Counted from the stretch's first letter, positions 1 through 8,377 are shown. The stretch is DNA of 15,354 nucleotides from Saprospiraceae bacterium (GCA_013001805.1 JABDLW010000792.1:1-15354); one strand, 5' to 3'. Made by a program: numbers and translations. Notes: generated from the letters alone by a model not told the origin.

Positions 1-365
1 CCTATATTGATATTTACCATGAGTTTATCAAAATGTTTCATGTCAAGGATGCTGAATTTAATGCCTCAGGCCGGGTGGGTGTCTATGGTGGTTACCAGGA
101 TTGGATCAATCGCGCAGGACGATTCCGTTCACTTGGCGATGGACAGGTGAACTTCAAGGCGATTTTCAGTAAATTGGCTCAATATGACTATGATGGCTGG
201 GCTGTCCTTGAGTGGGAATGTTGCATAAAAGATGGTGATCAGGGAGCCAAGGAGGGTGCTCCCTTTATTGCCGATCATATAATCAAAGTCACAGAAAAAG
301 CATTCGATGATTTTGCCGGGGGTGAGCCGGATGAGGACCTGAATCGCAGGATAATCGGCATATAG
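1..365 (+). CDS. Sugar phosphate isomerase/epimerase, 3' end only
   Basis: The reading frame is open from base 3 through the left edge and stops at TAG 363-365, so about 120 C-terminal residues are visible. The sequence resembles the C-terminal part of the xylose-isomerase-like TIM-barrel family (sugar phosphate isomerase/epimerase, AP endonuclease 2 superfamily). Recognisable pieces are FHVKDAEFN, the glycine-rich GVYGGYQDW, RFRSLGDGQV, and YDGWAVLEWEC, where the family normally carries a C-terminal metal-binding Glu. Members isomerise or epimerise sugars and polyols in the cytoplasm and often sit beside Gfo/Idh/MocA oxidoreductases; that neighbour would lie outside this window. The true start is upstream, so the Met at 33 is internal. 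Substrate cannot be told. The family call is from memory of similar Bacteroidota proteins. Confidence 0.85.
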   Translation, partial: YIDIYHEFIKMFHVKDAEFNASGRVGVYGGYQDWINRAGRFRSLGDGQVNFKAIFSKLAQYDYDGWAVLEWECCIKDGDQGAKEGAPFIADHIIKVTEKAFDDFAGGEPDEDLNRRIIGI

Positions 366-498
366 ATCTTTCAACACTCTAAGTCAACGTCAAGCAGATG
401 GAATAATCTGACGCAATCATAGTTCCTGTAGCTGTGGTGACAAGACCTACTTTCCTGGAATAATGAGACAATTGACAATCATTTGATACATTGGTCCA

Positions 499-2820
499 AT
501 GAAACAATGTGTTGTCATAATACTCTTGGTGTTGGACTTTGGTGTCGCAAAGGCCCAGGTCGGAGGTCTTTCCTATGGAGGTAAAATCATTGACTTAGAT
601 ACGGAAGAGCCACTGGCCGGAGTCACTGTGTTACTTTCCAAAGATGACCTGCAATTTGAGGCGGTGTCAGATATTGATGGCCAATTTCTATTTAAAGATA
701 TACCAGCAGGTTTTTATCAACTCTATTTTGAGTCCCTGGGTTATCAGCCCAAGCGAGTGGTTGAAATTGAATTAAACACCGGCATCCCCAGAAGTCAGGT
801 TTTTAAATTGACTCCCTCTGAGGAAATCTTAGACGAAATCGTGGTTAAAGCCGAATCAAGATCACGGTCAATTGAAGCTGTAAATAGTATTTCCACTCTC
901 ACTGTGGAAGAGACATTTCGATTTCCGGGAACTTTCTATGACCCCGCCAGGCTGGCTACCCACTACGCCGGTGTGATTAGCGAAAATGATCAGGCGAATA
1001 ACCTGGTCATTCGTGGTAACTCACCGAATGGATTGGGCTGGTATTTGCAAGGTGTTGAAATAGTAAACCCGAATCATACCAGTAATGCCGGCACTCTGAA
1101 TGATCGTTCAAGCCAAAGTGGTGGTGGAGTCAATATACTAAGCGCCCAAATGTTGGATAATTCAACATTTCTCACCGGTGCGTTTCCGGCATCTTACGGC
1201 AATGCAATTTCCGGCATTTTTGATATGCAATTACGTGAAGGGGCCAAAGATCGATCCCACTTCACTGGCCAGATTGGACTACTCGGCATCGATGCTGCTA
1301 TCGAAGGCCCTATTTCACCCGCTAAGACTGGCACTTATTTAGTCAACTACCGATACTCTACGCTGGGACTTCTCTCTTCTCTAGGTGTTGATCTTGGTGA
1401 CGAGGAAATCAATTTTCAGGACTTATCTTTTCATTTGAATTGGAGTCTGGGAAAGGGTAGTCTCTCATTTTTCGGCCTGGGAGGGTTCAGTGAAAATATT
1501 TTTAGGGCACCTCTGGATCCGTTGGAAAGAGAGGACTTCAAAGATCTGCAAAACATTAGCTTCAAGGGAAGAATGGGTGCATTGGGACTACAGTTTTTGA
1601 ATCAAAAATGGGAGCATACAATAGCCTATAGTGGATATAATCAACATCGGTTCTCAGAATTGGTAAACAATAGTACCATGGGTATTTTTGATCCGTTTGA
1701 AAATGATGAGGTAACTGAACAAAGAATTGGTGTGCACAGCCGGAAAAAGTTGAGGCTAAACGATGGAACTGCCGAAATGGGGATTAGAGCCAATATCATT
1801 GACTACCAGGTTACGAATGCACAATACCTGATTGGTCAGGATTTATCAAACACTAAGGCAGGTTTTTTGTTACAGACATACTTTGACGCTAGAAAATCCA
1901 TAACGCCTCGATTGGTCCTGCATGGAGGCATGCACTTTTCTACGTTCACCTTAAATGAAGCATTAACGATCGAACCGAGAGTAGCTTTTGAATTCCGGCA
2001 AAACGAGGAGATTAAGTGGGGCTTTTCCTATGGTCTGCATAGCCGGATGCCAAGTCCGAATGCTTTTCTAATCTCCGAGCAGCCGGGTGTTGGTAATACC
2101 GACCTGAAGTTTATTCGAAGTCATCATCTTGTGTTGTCAAACACAATTAACCTATCCAGCTCGTCAAAGCTGGTTAGTGAAGTCTATTATCAAAGTCTCT
2201 TCAATTTGCCGGTTGCGCCAGGATCCAGTCGTAGTTTGGCAACGATCAATGCGATAGATTATATTGGGGCAGAAAATTTGGTGAGTCAAGGTACTGGTCT
2301 GAACACGGGCTTGGAAATCACTTTTCAACAATATTTCTCTTCATCAACATACTTCTTACTCAATGGTGCAATCTATGACTCAAAATACCGCGGTGCCGAC
2401 GGAATAAAAAGGAATACGAGATATAATGGCAGATATGGATTCAATTTGACAGGCGGGAAAGAAATAAAGTGGGAGAAGAATAATAAACTCAAAGTAGTGG
2501 GCTTCAATCTGAGAAGTACTTTCTTTGGTGGCTTTTGGAGTGGACCGATTGATGTGGAAGAATCGCAACGATTATTACGTACTATTTATGACGAACCGGC
2601 TGCTTTTAGCGAACAACTACCCGATTTATTCCGTATGGACTTCCGTGTATACTACAAAAGAATCAAGGAAAAATACACCAGTATATTGGGGCTTGATATT
2701 CTGAATGCAACAGATCAGGAAAATGCTTCTTTCACTTATTATGATCCCTATACAAAAACCGTGATGATCAAAAACCAACTCGGGATTATTCCCAATTTAA
2801 GTTACCGTATAGAATTCTGA
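499..2820 (+). CDS. TonB-dependent outer-membrane receptor with carboxypeptidase-regulatory-like N-terminal domain
   Basis: 773 residues. A signal peptide ends near VAKAQ (residue 20). Residues about 24-105 form a carboxypeptidase-regulatory-like beta-sandwich (GGKIIDLDTEEPLAGVTV, then SDIDGQFLFKDIPAGFYQL), a common N-terminal addition in this phylum. A TonB-box-like stretch, DEIVVKA, follows at about 112-118. The plug comes next, with NLVIRGNSP near 167, and then GAFPASYGNAISGIFD at the plug-barrel transition. The rest is rich in alternating aromatic strands, ending in SYRIEF as outer-membrane barrels do. It should import a bulky ligand across the outer membrane using TonB/ExbBD energy. It lacks the typical SusC signature and has no SusD-like lipoprotein beside it, so a glycan-uptake role is not supported; ligand unknown. 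ATG 499 is chosen because it begins the signal peptide directly. It probably shares a transcript with the gene 3 bases downstream. Confidence 0.9.
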   Translation: MKQCVVIILLVLDFGVAKAQVGGLSYGGKIIDLDTEEPLAGVTVLLSKDDLQFEAVSDIDGQFLFKDIPAGFYQLYFESLGYQPKRVVEIELNTGIPRSQVFKLTPSEEILDEIVVKAESRSRSIEAVNSISTLTVEETFRFPGTFYDPARLATHYAGVISENDQANNLVIRGNSPNGLGWYLQGVEIVNPNHTSNAGTLNDRSSQSGGGVNILSAQMLDNSTFLTGAFPASYGNAISGIFDMQLREGAKDRSHFTGQIGLLGIDAAIEGPISPAKTGTYLVNYRYSTLGLLSSLGVDLGDEEINFQDLSFHLNWSLGKGSLSFFGLGGFSENIFRAPLDPLEREDFKDLQNISFKGRMGALGLQFLNQKWEHTIAYSGYNQHRFSELVNNSTMGIFDPFENDEVTEQRIGVHSRKKLRLNDGTAEMGIRANIIDYQVTNAQYLIGQDLSNTKAGFLLQTYFDARKSITPRLVLHGGMHFSTFTLNEALTIEPRVAFEFRQNEEIKWGFSYGLHSRMPSPNAFLISEQPGVGNTDLKFIRSHHLVLSNTINLSSSSKLVSEVYYQSLFNLPVAPGSSRSLATINAIDYIGAENLVSQGTGLNTGLEITFQQYFSSSTYFLLNGAIYDSKYRGADGIKRNTRYNGRYGFNLTGGKEIKWEKNNKLKVVGFNLRSTFFGGFWSGPIDVEESQRLLRTIYDEPAAFSEQLPDLFRMDFRVYYKRIKEKYTSILGLDILNATDQENASFTYYDPYTKTVMIKNQLGIIPNLSYRIEF

Positions 2821-2823
2821 ATC

Positions 2824-3204
2824 ATGAAAAATCTTTGGCATATACTTACGATCATAATTTTTGCACTTTTTGCCTATTGGCAGTTAAATGATCCTGATCC
2901 ATTCCTGTGGATTCCGATCTACCTGGGTGTAAGCATAATTGTTCTATTATTTATCATGAAAATCTATCTTCCATATTTACCTCTGATTTGCGCTTTGGGT
3001 TGCCTGGTAGGTCTTCTTTTACTGTCCCCCGAATTTGTTAAATGGATTGGAGAGGGGATGCCCACAATCACCGGGCAGATGAAGGCAGAATCTCCGCATG
3101 TTGAATTAGTCAGAGAGTTTCTTGGGTATGCTATCGCAGGTAGTGTTTATTATAGCTACTTTCGATTGCACAAGCGGGCTTCTTTGATGGCAAGGAAAAG
3201 GTAG
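2824..3204 (+). CDS. TMEM220-like small integral membrane protein
   Basis: 126 residues with four hydrophobic segments, at about 5-20, 28-47, 50-68 and 100-115. The N-terminus carries AYWQLNDPDPFLWIPIY, which is the pattern I associate with the transmembrane-220 family (first named from the vertebrate protein TMEM220 and common in Bacteroidota). The protein ends in a basic tail (RLHKRASLMARKR) that is probably cytoplasmic. Biochemical function of the family is unknown to me. It starts 3 bases after the stop of the TonB receptor, so the two are likely co-transcribed and may be translationally coupled. That could mean an envelope role, but this is inference from position only. It stops with TAG. 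Confidence 0.8.
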   Translation: MKNLWHILTIIIFALFAYWQLNDPDPFLWIPIYLGVSIIVLLFIMKIYLPYLPLICALGCLVGLLLLSPEFVKWIGEGMPTITGQMKAESPHVELVREFLGYAIAGSVYYSYFRLHKRASLMARKR

Positions 3205-3253
3205 GTGGGAATTGTGACCTGGTGCACAGAGGGGCAACCAAAATAACTGGAAC

Positions 3254-3291
3254 TTTGTTTGACTTAAAAACCTCTGGTTTTAATAAGTTTC
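3254..3291 (+). promoter_or_regulatory. Putative Bacteroidota-type promoter before the thioredoxin-TPR gene
   Basis: Tandem TTTG TTTG at 3254-3261 could serve as the -33 element. TAAGTTTC at 3284-3291 differs from the TAnnTTTG -7 consensus by one base. The gap is 22 bases, near the expected range. The start codon is at 3319, giving a short leader containing AGAGAG before ATG. One mismatch and low sequence complexity keep this tentative. Confidence 0.3.
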
Positions 3292-3318
3292 AAAAAAAAT
3301 ACAAACATCATTAGAGAG

Positions 3319-4101
3319 ATGGATTTTCATAAAGATGTAATTACACGCAGTAAACAAATACCTGTTGTTGTCGATTTTTGGGCTCCCTGGTGTGGACCCT
3401 GTAGAGTACTTGGTCCAGTCATCGAACAATTGGCTAGTGAGCAACATGGTTCCTGGGAATTAGTCAAAGTAAACACGGAAGAACATCAGGAAGTGGCGAT
3501 GGAATATGCCATCAGGAGCATACCCAATGTCAAGTTATTTATAAATGGAAAGGTAGCCAGTGAATTTGCTGGTGCACTTCCCCGGCATCAAATCTTGCAA
3601 TGGCTCGATGAAAATATTCCATCACCAGAAAAGGAGGCATGGACAACTGTTCTTGAGAAAATCGAGACTGTTACCGAAAGTCAGGCCTCTGAGATCCTTT
3701 CTTCCTTTCTCGATGACCATCCGGAACACGCTGAAGCCCGATTAGAACTAGCCAAGAAATTGGTGTTTTCAGACCCGGCCAGAGCAATGAAATTAGTGGC
3801 GGATATCAAGATGGGACAAGCCGGGTTTGATGTTGTGGAAGATATCAACAACCTGATGGAGCTTTCGGAATTATCGGGACAAGCCAACGGTCTGGAGGGT
3901 GAACTATCTTTATCTGCAAAGGAAATGCAAACTGGAAATCTGGAGGGATCCGTTGAGCGCCTGATTGAAGTGGTCAGACAGGATAAGAGCATCCATAAGG
4001 AACTACCCCGACGGGCGGCAATCGCGATATTTAGGCTTCTCGGTAATCACCATCCCATCACTAAGAAATACAGAAGACTATTTGACATGGTACTTTATTA
4101 A
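3319..4101 (+). CDS. Thioredoxin-TPR fusion, CnoX/YbbN-like redox co-chaperone
   Basis: 260 residues. Residues 1-105 are a thioredoxin fold with VVDFWAPWCGPC (active-site Cys25 and Cys28) and the cis-proline segment RSIPN (Pro69). Residues about 110-260 are helical and TPR-like: the stretch SSFLDDHPEHAEARLELAK is a TPR-type helix pair, and ELPRRAAIAIFRLLG resembles the YbbN C-terminal end. Length and order match CnoX/YbbN (about 280 residues), which holds unfolding proteins under oxidative stress and hands them to GroEL or DnaK. The E. coli protein has lost one of the two cysteines, whereas here the CGPC pair is intact, so a disulfide-reducing activity is possible. There is no signal peptide, so it is cytoplasmic. 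ATG 3319 follows a purine-rich AGAGAG. It appears to be transcribed on its own. Confidence 0.87.
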   Translation: MDFHKDVITRSKQIPVVVDFWAPWCGPCRVLGPVIEQLASEQHGSWELVKVNTEEHQEVAMEYAIRSIPNVKLFINGKVASEFAGALPRHQILQWLDENIPSPEKEAWTTVLEKIETVTESQASEILSSFLDDHPEHAEARLELAKKLVFSDPARAMKLVADIKMGQAGFDVVEDINNLMELSELSGQANGLEGELSLSAKEMQTGNLEGSVERLIEVVRQDKSIHKELPRRAAIAIFRLLGNHHPITKKYRRLFDMVLY

Positions 4102-4179
4102 TCAGACTTCACTGGGAGGTCACCTCAATCGTAAGCCGTAATTCATTCCTTACTTTTTAAACTAAGGATTAAGACAGTA

Positions 4180-5451
4180 ATGTATTACAAGATTTGCACT
4201 GGTCTGCCGCTGGTTTTGTTTTTGGGCATTGGAGTATATGCTCAGGAGGGTATTCACCTTATGAACGCCCGTGTCTTTGATGGCATGGACGTGCATTTTG
4301 GTTGGAGTGTCGTGACGAAAGGCAATGAAATTATTTATGCAGGACCAGCAAAACCCAAAGGGAGCTATCATGAGGAGCTGGATTTATCAGGGCATACTTT
4401 ATTACCCGGCTTGATCGAAGGTCACAGTCATCTCTTTTTACATCCCTACAATGAAACCACATGGAATGACCAGGTCCTCAAGGAATCTTATGCTGAACGA
4501 ACTGTCCGGGCAGTAAATCATGCCAATGCCACTCTAATGGCAGGCTTTACCACTGTCAGAGATCTAGGAACCGAAGGTGCAGACTATCTCGATGTTGGTC
4601 TGCGGGATGCCATAAATAAGGGCCTTATGGCAGGCCCGAAGATGCTGGTTGCCGGCAAAGCTATTGTTGCTACTGGTAGTTATGGACCCAAGGGATTTGC
4701 TCCCCATGTTGGGGTACCCCTGGGTGCGGAAGCTGCTGATGGTGTGGATTTGATACGGGTCACCAGGGATCAGATCGGTCATGGGGTTGATGTCATAAAG
4801 GTATATGCTGATTATCGCTGGGGTTTGATGGGCGAGGCCGCACCTACTTTCAGTATAAGTGAACTAAAAAGCATAGTCGAGACTGCCCATGCCAGCGGCA
4901 GGCAGGTTGTTGCCCACGCCTCTTCTAAAGAAGGTATGCGGCGTGCTATTTTGGCAGGCGTCACCACGATTGAGCATGGCGATGCTGCCGATAGAGAAAT
5001 TTATGACTTAATGGTAGCTCATGACGTGGCTCTCTGTCCAACTTTGGCAGCGGGAGACGCCATTATGCAATATCGTGGCTGGAATAAAATGTCCGATTCC
5101 ATTCCTGAGCGGATCATACTCAAAAAGAAGAGCTTTGCAGATGCTCTGCAGTCCGGAGTTACCATCTGCGCGGGTGGTGATGTTGGGGTATTTCCGCATG
5201 GAGAAAATGTACGGGAGCTAGAAATGATGGTAGATTATGGCATGAGTGAGCTCGAGGTGCTTCGCTCAGTAACCTCAACCAACGCCCGGGTCTTCGATAT
5301 GCCTGATTTAGGTAAAATTCAATCAGGTTTTCAGGCAGATTTGATTGCGGTGCAAGGAAACCCCGACACAAATATCTCTGCTTTGCGCCATGTGAATGTG
5401 GTGATGCGGCAGGGTAAAATGTACAAGTCAGATCTTACATCGCAGCATTGA
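4180..5451 (+). CDS. Exported metal-dependent amidohydrolase, imidazolonepropionase/prolidase-like
   Basis: 423 residues, with a signal peptide ending near GVYAQ (residue 22), so probably periplasmic. The ligand set of the amidohydrolase superfamily is complete: GHSH (His82, His84), the carboxylatable lysine in VIKVYAD (Lys207), VVAHAS (His246), TTIEHGD (His266) and the proton-shuttling Asp in GGDVG (Asp334). This arrangement is that of binuclear amidohydrolases annotated as imidazolonepropionase-like or Xaa-Pro dipeptidases, several of which cleave C-terminal amino acids from dipeptides or N-acyl amino acids. The export signal and absence of hut genes argue against a true imidazolonepropionase. 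The likely role is peptide or acyl-amide turnover; substrate unresolved. TAAGGA lies about 13 bases before the ATG. A hairpin follows the stop, so it is probably monocistronic. Confidence 0.88.
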   Translation: MYYKICTGLPLVLFLGIGVYAQEGIHLMNARVFDGMDVHFGWSVVTKGNEIIYAGPAKPKGSYHEELDLSGHTLLPGLIEGHSHLFLHPYNETTWNDQVLKESYAERTVRAVNHANATLMAGFTTVRDLGTEGADYLDVGLRDAINKGLMAGPKMLVAGKAIVATGSYGPKGFAPHVGVPLGAEAADGVDLIRVTRDQIGHGVDVIKVYADYRWGLMGEAAPTFSISELKSIVETAHASGRQVVAHASSKEGMRRAILAGVTTIEHGDAADREIYDLMVAHDVALCPTLAAGDAIMQYRGWNKMSDSIPERIILKKKSFADALQSGVTICAGGDVGVFPHGENVRELEMMVDYGMSELEVLRSVTSTNARVFDMPDLGKIQSGFQADLIAVQGNPDTNISALRHVNVVMRQGKMYKSDLTSQH

Positions 5452-5467
5452 GCAACTAAGTTTAGAA

Positions 5468-5485
5468 ATCACCCCTCCGGGTGAT
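5468..5485. repeat. Perfect 7-bp hairpin after the amidohydrolase gene, possible terminator
   Basis: ATCACCC (5468-5474) and GGGTGAT (5479-5485) pair perfectly around the loop CTCC, 16 bases after the stop codon at 5451. Placement suits transcription termination. No U-tract follows directly (CCCGTCC comes next; the first T-rich run, TTGTTTTACTTT, is about 15 bases later), so it is either an imperfect terminator or an mRNA 3'-end stabiliser. Confidence 0.5.
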
Positions 5486-5541
5486 CCCGTCCTCATTGTA
5501 TTGTTTTACTTTCCCCTTTGCTTATCCTAAATTCTTCCGTC

Positions 5542-6630
5542 ATGAAGTATAGCTTTTTAATATTTGCATGCTCCTGGATTCTCTCAGCTAGCTATGGACA
5601 AAATGGTCAAATAAGTAGCGAAGAACTGCAAGTATCCGACAAAGTACAGATAGGTACTGGCTTTTTGAATCAGGATTTATTCGAAGTAAATGTAAATGCC
5701 GGTATCAATCCATTCCGGGTGAGGACTGACGGAACCACTCGATTACGCATTTTCGAAAATGGAGCAATGACTTTACTAGGAAATTGGGGCAACCCGCAGG
5801 CAGGAGAACTTAGAATCAATGGTTACACCGGTATCAGAGTTGATGACCCTCTCTCCCCTCTGCATGTAAAAGGAGGAGGTAGATTCACCGATGAGATAAA
5901 TAATGGCAACATTATTCTTAGTCCCAATACGGGTGGACTAGTATTTGGTCCGTTCATGACCATGGATAATGTCGACGGAGAGCAGACACTCCTCATAGGT
6001 GCGGGAAGTGTTTTTGCGGATTTCGGCATCATGCAACTTAGTAACTCAAGTGGTGATGTTACTGTACAATTGACTGGTGAGCATATTAATGGAAGTCATG
6101 AGGCAGGGATCATAGAGTTAAAATCAGGTGGCACGACCAAGATTATGCTGGATGCCAACTATAATGATTCAGGAATCTCCAGAACGACTACCGATGAATT
6201 GGAGATAAGAGGAGGCTCGGACCTTTCGGAAAACTTTGATTTAAATGGCGACAAGATTAGACCAGGAATGTTGGTATCGATTGATCCGGAACATGAAGGC
6301 AAATTAAAATTGACTTCGAAATCCTACGATCGACAGATCGCCGGAGTTGTTAGTGGCGCCAATTCTATTCGTACAGGCATACTGATGGGCCAGGAAGGAA
6401 GTGTGGCTGATGGAGAATTTCCGGTAGCTCTGGTCGGTAGGGTATATGTTTTAGCTAATGGGGAGAGTGGTAACATCTCGCCAGGAGACTTACTTACTTC
6501 ATCTTCCACACCCGGATATGCGATGAAGGCCAGGAGCTTAAGGAAGGCACAAGGAGCTATTATTGGAAAGGCCATGACTTCTCTAGATCAGGACTCCGGT
6601 TTAATATTGGTATTAGTAAATCTGCAATAA
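5542..6630 (+). CDS. Exported protein of unknown function with conserved beta-rich C-terminal domain
   Basis: I choose ATG 5542 because it begins a clean signal peptide (MKYSFLIFACSW then SASYGQ, cleavage near residue 20). A TTG eight codons earlier (5518) is in frame but adds nothing. The mature protein is about 342 residues. The first 220 residues are glycine- and asparagine-rich with short repeated beta motifs (TRLRIFENGAMTLLGNWG, IRVDDPLSPLHVKGG), like fibre or beta-solenoid proteins. Residues about 222-362 form a segment I recognise as recurring in secreted proteins of Bacteroidota and other environmental bacteria: GSDLSENF, IRPGMLVSIDPE, YDRQIAGVVSGAN, NISPGDLLTSS, AQGAIIGKAM and the terminal LVLVNLQ. 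I know no established function; it superficially recalls C-terminal domains of tail-fibre-like proteins. The next gene begins 8 bases later, so both are probably one operon of exported proteins. Confidence 0.8.
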   Translation: MKYSFLIFACSWILSASYGQNGQISSEELQVSDKVQIGTGFLNQDLFEVNVNAGINPFRVRTDGTTRLRIFENGAMTLLGNWGNPQAGELRINGYTGIRVDDPLSPLHVKGGGRFTDEINNGNIILSPNTGGLVFGPFMTMDNVDGEQTLLIGAGSVFADFGIMQLSNSSGDVTVQLTGEHINGSHEAGIIELKSGGTTKIMLDANYNDSGISRTTTDELEIRGGSDLSENFDLNGDKIRPGMLVSIDPEHEGKLKLTSKSYDRQIAGVVSGANSIRTGILMGQEGSVADGEFPVALVGRVYVLANGESGNISPGDLLTSSSTPGYAMKARSLRKAQGAIIGKAMTSLDQDSGLILVLVNLQ

Positions 6631-6638
6631 AAACAGCC

Positions 6639-7895
6639 ATGTTGCGATGCCGGGTTATTATTGTTTTAGTGTGCTTAATTTGCTTTACTATTGTTGCGGC
6701 GCAGCAATCCCATTTCCGATCTATTCCAGGTAACCAGACCGTCTATAGGTTTGATCCCCTGATCAAAAGAAACCCACTAAGAATACCCTCCCGATTTTCA
6801 AATTTAGATTTATCGCATAACAATCCCAACGCAAGATCATCAGACGACTGTTCGCTTTCTGCCGATATCCGGGTGACTTATACAGGATTTACACCTCAAG
6901 CTCAGGCGGCGTTTCAGTATGCTGTCGATATCTGGAAAAGATGTATCGTGGCCACGATCCCCATAAGAATAGACGTCGCGTTCAATAGTTTAGGTCCAAG
7001 TACATTGGGCCAGGCCATTGTGGCTAGATATATTATCGATGAATCCGGCAATGACTAGCCAAAGAATGTCCCATACCCCGTAGCCTTAGCCAATAACATT
7101 GTGGGTTATGATATCTACAGTGCAGAACCCGATATTATAGCCCAATTTAATAGCACCGTGGTATGGTATTACGGCACGGATGGGAATACTCCTCCTAACC
7201 AAATCGATTTTGTCACGGTAGCGCTGCATGAGATCTGTCATGGCTTGGGATTTGCAAGCAGTGCTGCAAGCGACAATACGGCTGTCGGTACATTTATAGG
7301 TCGAAGTTTTACAATTGACGACGAAAAGGTACTGCTCCCAACTAATTTTGACATCAAATTAGAGAATGCAGGCGGGACTAAAGTAACAGCTTTTCCAAAC
7401 TATTCCCTGGCGCTACTAAATGTCTTGAGGAGTGGGGCCGTATATTTTGACGGTACGAAAGCACGTGCGGCGAATGGAGGCAATCGCGTACCCCTGTACG
7501 CTCCGGATACATACGATCAGGGTTCATCTATTTCCCATTTGGCCGAGTCATACAATGGCAGCCCCCATGCTTTAATGACCTACTCACTTCCGGCCGCAGA
7601 ATCCATTCATGACCTGGGTGCAGTCACCATCGGAATCTTAGAAGATCTGGACTGGCCAATCAATCAGAATTGTTTTCCGACGTATCTGTTTGTAAATAAG
7701 GATTATGGAGGAATACAACAAGGAACGATTTTGAATCCATACCAAACGCTTGAGCTAGCTCATGACCAAAGTACAAACGGAAGCACTATATTCTTCCTTT
7801 CCAGTGGAGTACATGATGAAACAAACAATCAAGTCTTAAATCGCAAAGTCTTATTGCGGTCAGCCAATGGCGGTAATACGGTAATCATAAGATAA
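6639..7895 (+). pseudogene. Secreted zinc metalloprotease-like protein interrupted by one in-frame TAG
   Basis: Translation from ATG 6639 gives a signal peptide (ending VAAQQ) and 139 residues, then TAG at 7056-7058. The same frame stays open to TAA 7893-7895, and homology-like sequence continues across the stop: PYPVALAN directly after it and then YYGTDGN. No shift is needed. Full length would be 418 codons. Domains: GFTPQAQAAFQYAVDIWK (81-100), the zinc motif HEICHGLGF (His197, Glu198, His201), LMTYSL as a Met-turn-like segment, then a C-terminal beta-helix start (GTILNPYQTL, LLRSANGG). It resembles secreted Bacteroidota peptidases with HExxHGLGF; the usual glycine before the second His is Cys here. 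The first product alone lacks the catalytic site, and the second part has no good start (GTG 7101, no ribosome site). It is therefore a recent pseudogene or a base error. TAG ends several other genes here, so reassignment is unlikely. Confidence 0.8.
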
Positions 7896-8009
7896 TACAA
7901 TTGTTCTATACAGGTATTGCCATGCAGCCAGGAATCTGGAAACTATTCTGATCCATCTACCGTTTAAAGTTTGCGATCTAAACATTTAAACCAGTTAACC
8001 AGATTAGTT

Positions 8010-8017
8010 TATTTTTG
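8010..8017 (+). promoter_or_regulatory. Bacteroidota -7 element for the panD operon
   Basis: TATTTTTG matches TAnnTTTG exactly and lies 5 bases before the panD ATG (8023). Transcription would start at or within a few bases of the start codon, so the operon mRNA could be leaderless or nearly so. No clear TTTG at -33 is visible (the sequence there is CATTTAAACC). The usual Shine-Dalgarno is also missing before panD, which agrees with this reading. Confidence 0.5.
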
Positions 8018-8022
8018 CACTC

Positions 8023-8373
8023 ATGCTTTTACAAATTTTCAAATCTAAGATACATCGAGCGACTGTCACCGAAGCAAATCTCAATTATGTGGGATCAATA
8101 ACCATTGATGAAGATCTCATGGATGCAGCAAATCTTCTTGAAGGTGAAAAGGTTCAGATCGTCAACAATAATAATGGAGAGCGCATTGAGACTTATGTGA
8201 TCAAGGGCAAGAGGGGTTCTGGAACGATCTGTCTCAATGGGGCCGCCGCCCGCAAAGCTGAGGTAGGTGATATAGTAATCATTATATCTTATGGATATAT
8301 GACACCGGAAGAGGCCGCTGGTTTTAAGGCTGTGTCTATATTCCCTGATCACAGTAATCGCTTAAAGGCCTAA
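8023..8373 (+). CDS. panD: Aspartate 1-decarboxylase proenzyme
   Basis: 116 residues, the usual length of the family. PanD decarboxylates L-aspartate to beta-alanine for pantothenate and CoA synthesis in the cytoplasm. The proenzyme self-cleaves between Gly24 and Ser25, and the new N-terminal serine becomes the pyruvoyl cofactor; YVGS is present at 22-25. Other family residues are visible: KSKIHRATVT at 8-16 with Lys9, the Tyr58-equivalent in the ETYVIKGKRGSG segment, and NGAAAR with AEVGDIVIIISY near the C-terminus. It is the first gene of a five-gene operon; the next starts 4 bases after its stop. panC, often its neighbour, is not in this window. Identification is firm. Confidence 0.97.
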   Translation: MLLQIFKSKIHRATVTEANLNYVGSITIDEDLMDAANLLEGEKVQIVNNNNGERIETYVIKGKRGSGTICLNGAAARKAEVGDIVIIISYGYMTPEEAAGFKAVSIFPDHSNRLKA

Positions 8374-8377
8374 GGAA

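Noticed and set aside
499..2820. SusC-type glycan importer with a polysaccharide-utilisation locus.
   Set aside because: No SusD-like lipoprotein follows, and the SusC signature sequence is missing.
4115..4130. GAGGT/ACCTC symmetry after the thioredoxin-TPR gene.
   Set aside because: The arms are adjacent with almost no loop and no T-run follows; too weak to call a terminator.
7056..7058. TAG as a recoded sense codon.
   Set aside because: Several other genes in the window end at TAG, and no stop-codon recoding structure is evident after this one.
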